Shown: positions 58,824 through 64,000 of the stretch, in pieces | Numbering within the stretch: the first letter of the stretch is position 1 | How the letters are laid out: every line of letters starts with the position of its first letter | Assembly (NCBI GenBank): GCA_037576195.1 | Contig: CM075102.1 | Span: 28,330,745-28,394,744, forward strand | Length of the DNA: 64,000 nt | Source: Phytoseiulus persimilis | Taxonomy: Eukaryota > Arthropoda > Arachnida > Mesostigmata > Phytoseiidae | Direction: 5' to 3' | Translations under genes and position numbers: made by a program | The notes under the pieces: model-generated | Seen by the model: the letters and a program-made list of their open reading frames with translations, nothing else | Told to the model about the DNA's origin: nothing | The model's database searches: none

Positions 58824-61800
58824 GGTTCGCTGGTCGCACCTAAAAACAGGTGGCGCCGACTTGGCCAAAAAAAGGCTCTAGTCCAGCAGGAGAAGCGACT
58901 CCGCTCTTAAGGCCAGTCAACCAACCAGCAAGCCGGCAACACAGCCGGCCAGGACAGCCGTTAAGGACAATGAGGTAATCGCGTTCCGCTGTTGCTTTTG
59001 GCGTGCGCGCTCCTTGCTCCCCAAACTCCCCCGCGACTCCTTGCTCGCCGTCCTGCTTGCTGGCATCCCCTTCCCAGCTTTCCACCAAACCCCTCGACCC
59101 TCTGGCAGGCTCTCCTGTCGCAAGAAGAAGCGAGTAGTGTCGGCGTACAAAAACTTTTAATTGCGATGGTGTGCGGTGTGCGAGTGTGTCGCTCGCTGGC
59201 CCAGTCGATATAACAAGGCCTTGCTTCCCTTTCACCGCAAAAACTAAGCCAGTCTTGCCCCGATCCGGTGTTCGCGCCCCTCTTCAACACCCCTTTATTC
59301 TGGCCTTCCGTACGGAGTAATTAACGGAGCAAGCCAGCTAGCCAGCCGGCCAGTCGACCACCTACGGCCCAGACTCACATTTGCTCAGCCCCGTCGAATT
59401 TCCCCTTTTTTTCCCGGGAGCCAGTTGTCGTCGCGAAGTGCCAGCCGCGTTTTTGCTCTTTTGGTCACCACACATGTGGACCTGCAGCGAGCAAGTTGCC
59501 TTCATTATGCCGTTGCTTCCACCCCGCAATAACAACAACGGCGACAGGCGAGATTTTTTGACGACAACAGCAATAACTGTTACGACCGAGAGAAGAGTTG
59601 AGGTGCCAAGGGGACAACACTTGAGAAACAGCAGCGGATTTCTCACACATCAGTGTATGGCTGACCTCTCTACGTTCTTAAGCACGGTGTTCTGGAACAT
59701 GCGAGATCTACTTTTTTGTACCGCGGTAACCAGCGACGAGACTCTGCTTCAAATCTTCCCCGACAGTTCCCCAAAAGCTCTCAGGTTGGGCCCCAGAATC
59801 ACATACAACTATTGCTCTAAACAGCTGGTCCGATGTGGCTGTAAATCGAGCCAACGACCTGTCGATAATATTCAGGAAGTCAAGGGCATTATGTTCGACA
59901 ATGAAACGGTCCTCCCGTTTTTCCTCTCTTCTCATCGACAGGCGGCCGTTGGATCATCGCTGAAACAGCGGAAGAATTCCGTTCAAATGTAACATCGGGT
60001 GGAAAGATTGGGACTCTTCGGGAAGGACAGCGAGGCTATTTCCTCGCGCAACAGACGATCTCAGCGAAGGGACAAGGAAGTTTGGTTTCTACGACATAGA
60101 TTCTTTCCGATCAAGGGGGCTCGATCGCTATCACTATGGGATCAACCTCACTCCACTCGGATTTTGTTTTGATTTTCGAAAATTCTGATAGCCGGAATCG
60201 GGAGACCAAAGTGGATAAAGCAGTGCGGTGAAGTGCGTGCTCCCCTCATACGAATTCACGAGTGAAACACGATAGAAATTGCAGCGATGACTCCCGATTG
60301 ATTAATCGAGCAACTTCCGGAATACTTGCCGCTGTACCTATCTCAGTTGAATCGATTTGCTAGCTTCAATGTTATGTTTTTCGCAGATAAAATGATGCTA
60401 AACCGATCAGCAGCTCTTCGCGATCGCATTATCGGGTGGAAATCACACTGTCGATATGTACATTTCGCTCGGTGCATACCCGGAATCCTGAATACTCGGA
60501 ATCCTGACGACGATACACAGAATGTCGAATACCCGTTATCCCGACTACTTCTCCCCTTCAAATCGAGCCTTGGTGGAAGTCAACGAGGCTTCCATACTCA
60601 CTGATGAGTCTGGATTCGTCGCGAATCGCAACGACGCATCTCATGCGGAATGAAAGGATCCTCAGAACTGAATATTTGCACGATTTTTTTCCGTGATTCT
60701 GCAGCAAGTGATACATGGAGCAAACTGTGGAGCAGGATGGAGCCGTACGGCGCGTCAAGCGAACTCCCCCTGATCTCTGGAGAGCTTTACGTGAGGAAAG
60801 TAAGTGCTCCCACGAGCTCAATTAAATTCTCCTCGATTCAAACAGGACTCGACACTCTTGAATCCATGTGGACCCGAATGTACATACGTAGTGCCCGTAT
60901 CGCGATATTGACTGGCCGGGTTTCGCAGAAATCAATGATATAGGTTTCGCGTCGACATCTCATTCCAGACTTTCAATGGAGCAGAGCCAATTCGTTAGCT
61001 TGAGATCGCGAACTCGATTGATTCTTGTGTACGGTTGGGGTTTCCAAGCGCTACGGAGATCTAACTGCGATGTGACGATCTCGAATGACTCAAATATGAG
61101 TTCAGGGGCCACTTCCTTCCTTGGAGATACTTGATATAAGCACCGGATCCCGCCCCTGCTAATCCCATCCGTGGCTTCCATAGTCTCCTCTAAAACCTCA
61201 GTTTCCTCTCGTACTTGTCGAGTCCTCGATCAGATGCATCGCTGAGCATAGAAATCTCGTGCACTTTCACCGAGGCTCTTTTCCGGGGCGAGAGGAGTTG
61301 TCGGGATCCCGGGTATCGGGGACTCTCGGTATTTTCGTAGAGATGCTGGGATTTCGGGATGGCGGACCCTGTCGCTCTGGTAGGTGTCTTCTCCGTCGCC
61401 CAGGAACAAAGCGTTCTTCAGGAAGAGATGAAGTTCGTTAGGTTTCATTTTCTGTGTACTCCGATACGATTCCTGGAATCCATAAGGGCAAGCTGATTCA
61501 GGTTGAAAAAAGTAATTGAGCTGGTTGTTGTTTCAGGAAAACGCACTTGGCGTACCCGCGAGTCGACTTCCCAACGATCTGGACATCTGGGCTCTTCTGA
61601 AGCGATCCACTACGAGGATAAACTTACCGGCAAGTCGATTCTGATGACAGATGATCTTTCCACCAGAACTTGGGAAGATGGTGTTGCAGGGAGGTTCCAC
61701 TCTCCTGGAAGTTCCCGCCGAAGGCTTCCATTGAAGGAGAGCTACGATTGTATAGGGGCATCCACGAGAGTATTTTCGGTGTCTTCGCCCGAGGCAAAGA

Positions 61801-62995
61801 CTTTAAAAAAAATCCGTCTATGAAATCGGAGCTGAGGAAAGCGCATTCCAGCTTATGGAAAGAAACACACCCCGCCCTGACTTTGTAGCCGAGATTCAGG
61901 AATCGGGCGCGGAACAGCTCGTCGGGGGTTACGCGACGAAGCCGCGTCCAGAACAATGATCAGACTTCTCAGCAATATCCACAGCAACCTCAACAGAGCA
62001 CCAAGCCCAGTGAGGGAACGGCATAGGAATCTCCTCCTAATGACTTGTGAATGGTAATGTACTAAAAACATGTTATCGCTTTTGATGTCTGTGTGAGTAA
62101 ATAGTTGCGGGGAATATGGTCCGCTGCCAAGCCTCGGAGTCTCGCAGTATCTGAAACAAAGTCAAGATGCCCACGGCGGGCGAAGCTTCAATCTCGAGCT
62201 GAGGCATCCGAATCGATCGTCAGCGAATCGTAACGCTGTAGTGGTGTGTTCTGGGATGGAACCTCTGATGTAGATTTGAGATGAGAGCCCGGATTAGAGA
62301 GAAGTTTTTCGATACTCGAAGTCGACTTCGAATGTCGGAAATTTCCATGGCGTCTCACCTTGGAACATGGAAGTAAACCTGAGTGATATCAGCCGGATCC
62401 CGAACAGAGAGGGGGCTCGGGATAGGAGAGAACTGATTTTTCCGATCCAAACTAGTCGTTCACAATAAAGTCGAGTAGAACCTTCAGGTCAGGGAGCTGC
62501 GTTTTTGACGTCGTGCCGCTTGTCATCATCGCCTGTGAAGTTCAGTTTCCTGCTGGCCATCTGCCTCCTTGCCGGGCTGGCAAAGGCTACTTGAGCTGCT
62601 GGGACCGGTTGGTGAGCTGTGCGCATATTCTTGATTTCCTTAGGGAAGGCGCCTGGTGGTCTGGCTCCTAGGGTGGTGAGCAAGCCGACCGGCTAGATGA
62701 CTGACTGGAGGCCTGGACTGGCTGCCTGGCCAAAGGGTTAAGTAGGTTAGTCAAGTCGAGTTGAGTGATGCAGCAACAGCAGAAGCATTGGATGCTACGC
62801 AGAGAGTCTCCTGACTGCCGTAGACGCTGCGCCGCCTCTCTCGGCGCCCCCGTTCAACAGCCCATAGTTGAGCGGCCCCTTCAATTTGGCCTCGCTGGTC
62901 GCTGGCTATATCATACCACCTCTCATATATGTACACGCACTCAACACCAACGACGGCAGACGAGGCCGTCTACGTAAGGGACTCTCACGCGCAGA

Positions 62996-63014
62996 CACTC
63001 ACACACACACACAA
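62996..63014. repeat. CA dinucleotide microsatellite
   Basis: CTCACACACACACACAACAC, about eight CA repeats. Confidence 0.85.
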
Positions 63015-64000
63015 CACAAACGCTGGAGGGATGGTCGGAGCGGCGGAAGAGGGTCGGGGATACGTTCAGATATAATGATCGTTGGTTAGCGAAAGATGAT
63101 CTCTTCGCGGTGTAATGATCAACTCAATTTGGCGGCGGCGGAGATCGTTGCGACCGCCGCTCGCCGCAGGCCGAATTCGTTAGATGGTCGACCCGCACTC
63201 ACACGCGCACTCATCGAGAGAGAAAGCAAAACTCGAGAACAAGTAGCGCAAGATAGTTAGTATTTCGACGCCACTCCTCCCAGTTGTTGGGATCGTTCCT
63301 CAGGTCCTCAAAGTCGGAATGGCTTTTCCAACAAGACAGTCGAACTCACCGTTCGTCCGACCGAGCATCAGACAGACGGACAGATGGACGGACCGACTGG
63401 ATGGTTTGTTGGAGAGTTCCGAGGGCCACGGGGAACAACCAGGGATTCGTCTAGTTGTTAGATGCTCCTTTTTCCCTCCTTTCCCTCGTTGAAATCGGAT
63501 CAAAAGTGGCCAACGGTGAAAACACGAACTCGAGAGGAAACGCCCGAGGTCAACGCTGGCTCGCTGGCCAGACGAATTGGGTTCAGCACAACCCGATCTT
63601 ATAGTGGATAGCTCTAGATAGTGCAGCTAGCGGATTTACAGAAAACTAAGCTCACTGGCGGCGATGGTCCTATCATCCCTAACAGTGCCTAGCTGGCTGG
63701 CGAGAGATCTCTATGTTGCCGGTCAACGAGAGAGTTTGTATAGCAGTAACTAGTTTGTCGAAGTCGGCGTTGTCGTCGTTCGTGCTGTACCCGCCGAATG
63801 CTCACGGGCGGTACAAGAACATCGGTGGGGCTCCGAGACGATGCGATGACACAGCGATAACAATGTCGAATCGTCGACAGAATCGCAAAAGCGTTCCAAA
63901 AGTTCGGCTCCATGGCGCAAACAATGAGGAGGGCCAACTTGTCGGAGGGATCCCGCTGTCCCACGCCACAGCGTCCCGCGCATGGTCCCTCACTAGTGGA

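Larger units (their letters stand above)
58000..64000. other. Flank with scattered simple repeats, no gene supported
   Basis: The longest open frame (59,381-59,992, plus strand, ~203 codons) has no recognisable domain, signal peptide or support from a second copy. Several CAGC/CTGG-type patches occur (58,036-58,070, 58,905-58,950, 59,331-59,358, 62,688-62,730, 63,690-63,705). Could be regulatory or intronic sequence of a gene beyond the window. Confidence 0.45.

Noticed and set aside
59381..59992. Plus-strand open frame of 203 codons
   Set aside because: No domain, signal peptide, promoter or second copy supports it; length is near what chance allows in GC-rich sequence.

Overview
The window looks like a metazoan nuclear genome, most likely arthropod. 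It has spliced genes with signal peptides, TATA promoters, AATAAA polyadenylation signals, several clades of non-LTR retrotransposon, a MITE and a minisatellite. No bacterial-style operon is seen. The exact taxon cannot be fixed from sequence alone.

Positions 1 to about 46,520 are a degenerate tandem array of six units, A to F. Unit starts are about 1, 6309, 16817, 22108, 28936 and 38467, and the basic period is about 6.3 kb. Each unit carries, in order: (i) a minus-strand fragment holding only the last ~194 codons of a mucin-like gene; (ii) in units C and D only, relics of an insulin-like gene (here ILP-beta); (iii) a conserved TATATAAA promoter and a short presumed noncoding exon; (iv) a presumed 5'UTR intron holding an antisense LINE remnant that encodes an endonuclease but no reverse transcriptase; (v) a two-exon insulin-like peptide gene (here ILP-alpha).

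ILP-alpha was read as follows. A signal-peptide exon ends at a GTAAGT donor. After a 161-bp intron in unit A (342 bp at most, in unit F), exon 2 supplies a B chain with C-x11-C, a KR site, a C-peptide of roughly 100 residues, an RRKRK site and an A chain. All six copies keep this frame and the same splice phase. The A chain is CC-x5-C-x8-C, two residues longer between cysteines than the usual CC-x3-C-x8-C. ILP-beta shows the same spacing but has a TAG stop where ILP-alpha has Trp.

Unit B is enlarged by a nested pair of LINEs (12,111-15,593) and by a relic of a second LINE fused to a 45-bp minisatellite (15,703-16,685). Unit E carries a fuller copy of that second LINE, with RT and a restriction-like endonuclease motif (34,725-38,291). 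Unit F keeps LINE ORF1 sequence missing from the other units, and has a 226-bp MITE with 38-bp inverted repeats.

The array ends at an intact copy of the mucin-like gene (46,894-48,306, minus strand), with its own TATA box. This is probably the single-copy right flank. From 48.4 to 64 kb no gene could be supported, only short simple repeats.

The simplest history is duplication of a segment whose left breakpoint lay inside ILP-beta and whose right breakpoint lay inside the mucin gene. Each unit therefore delivers one promoter-bearing ILP-alpha plus broken ends of both neighbours. Later deletions, insertions and exchange between units made the array mosaic.
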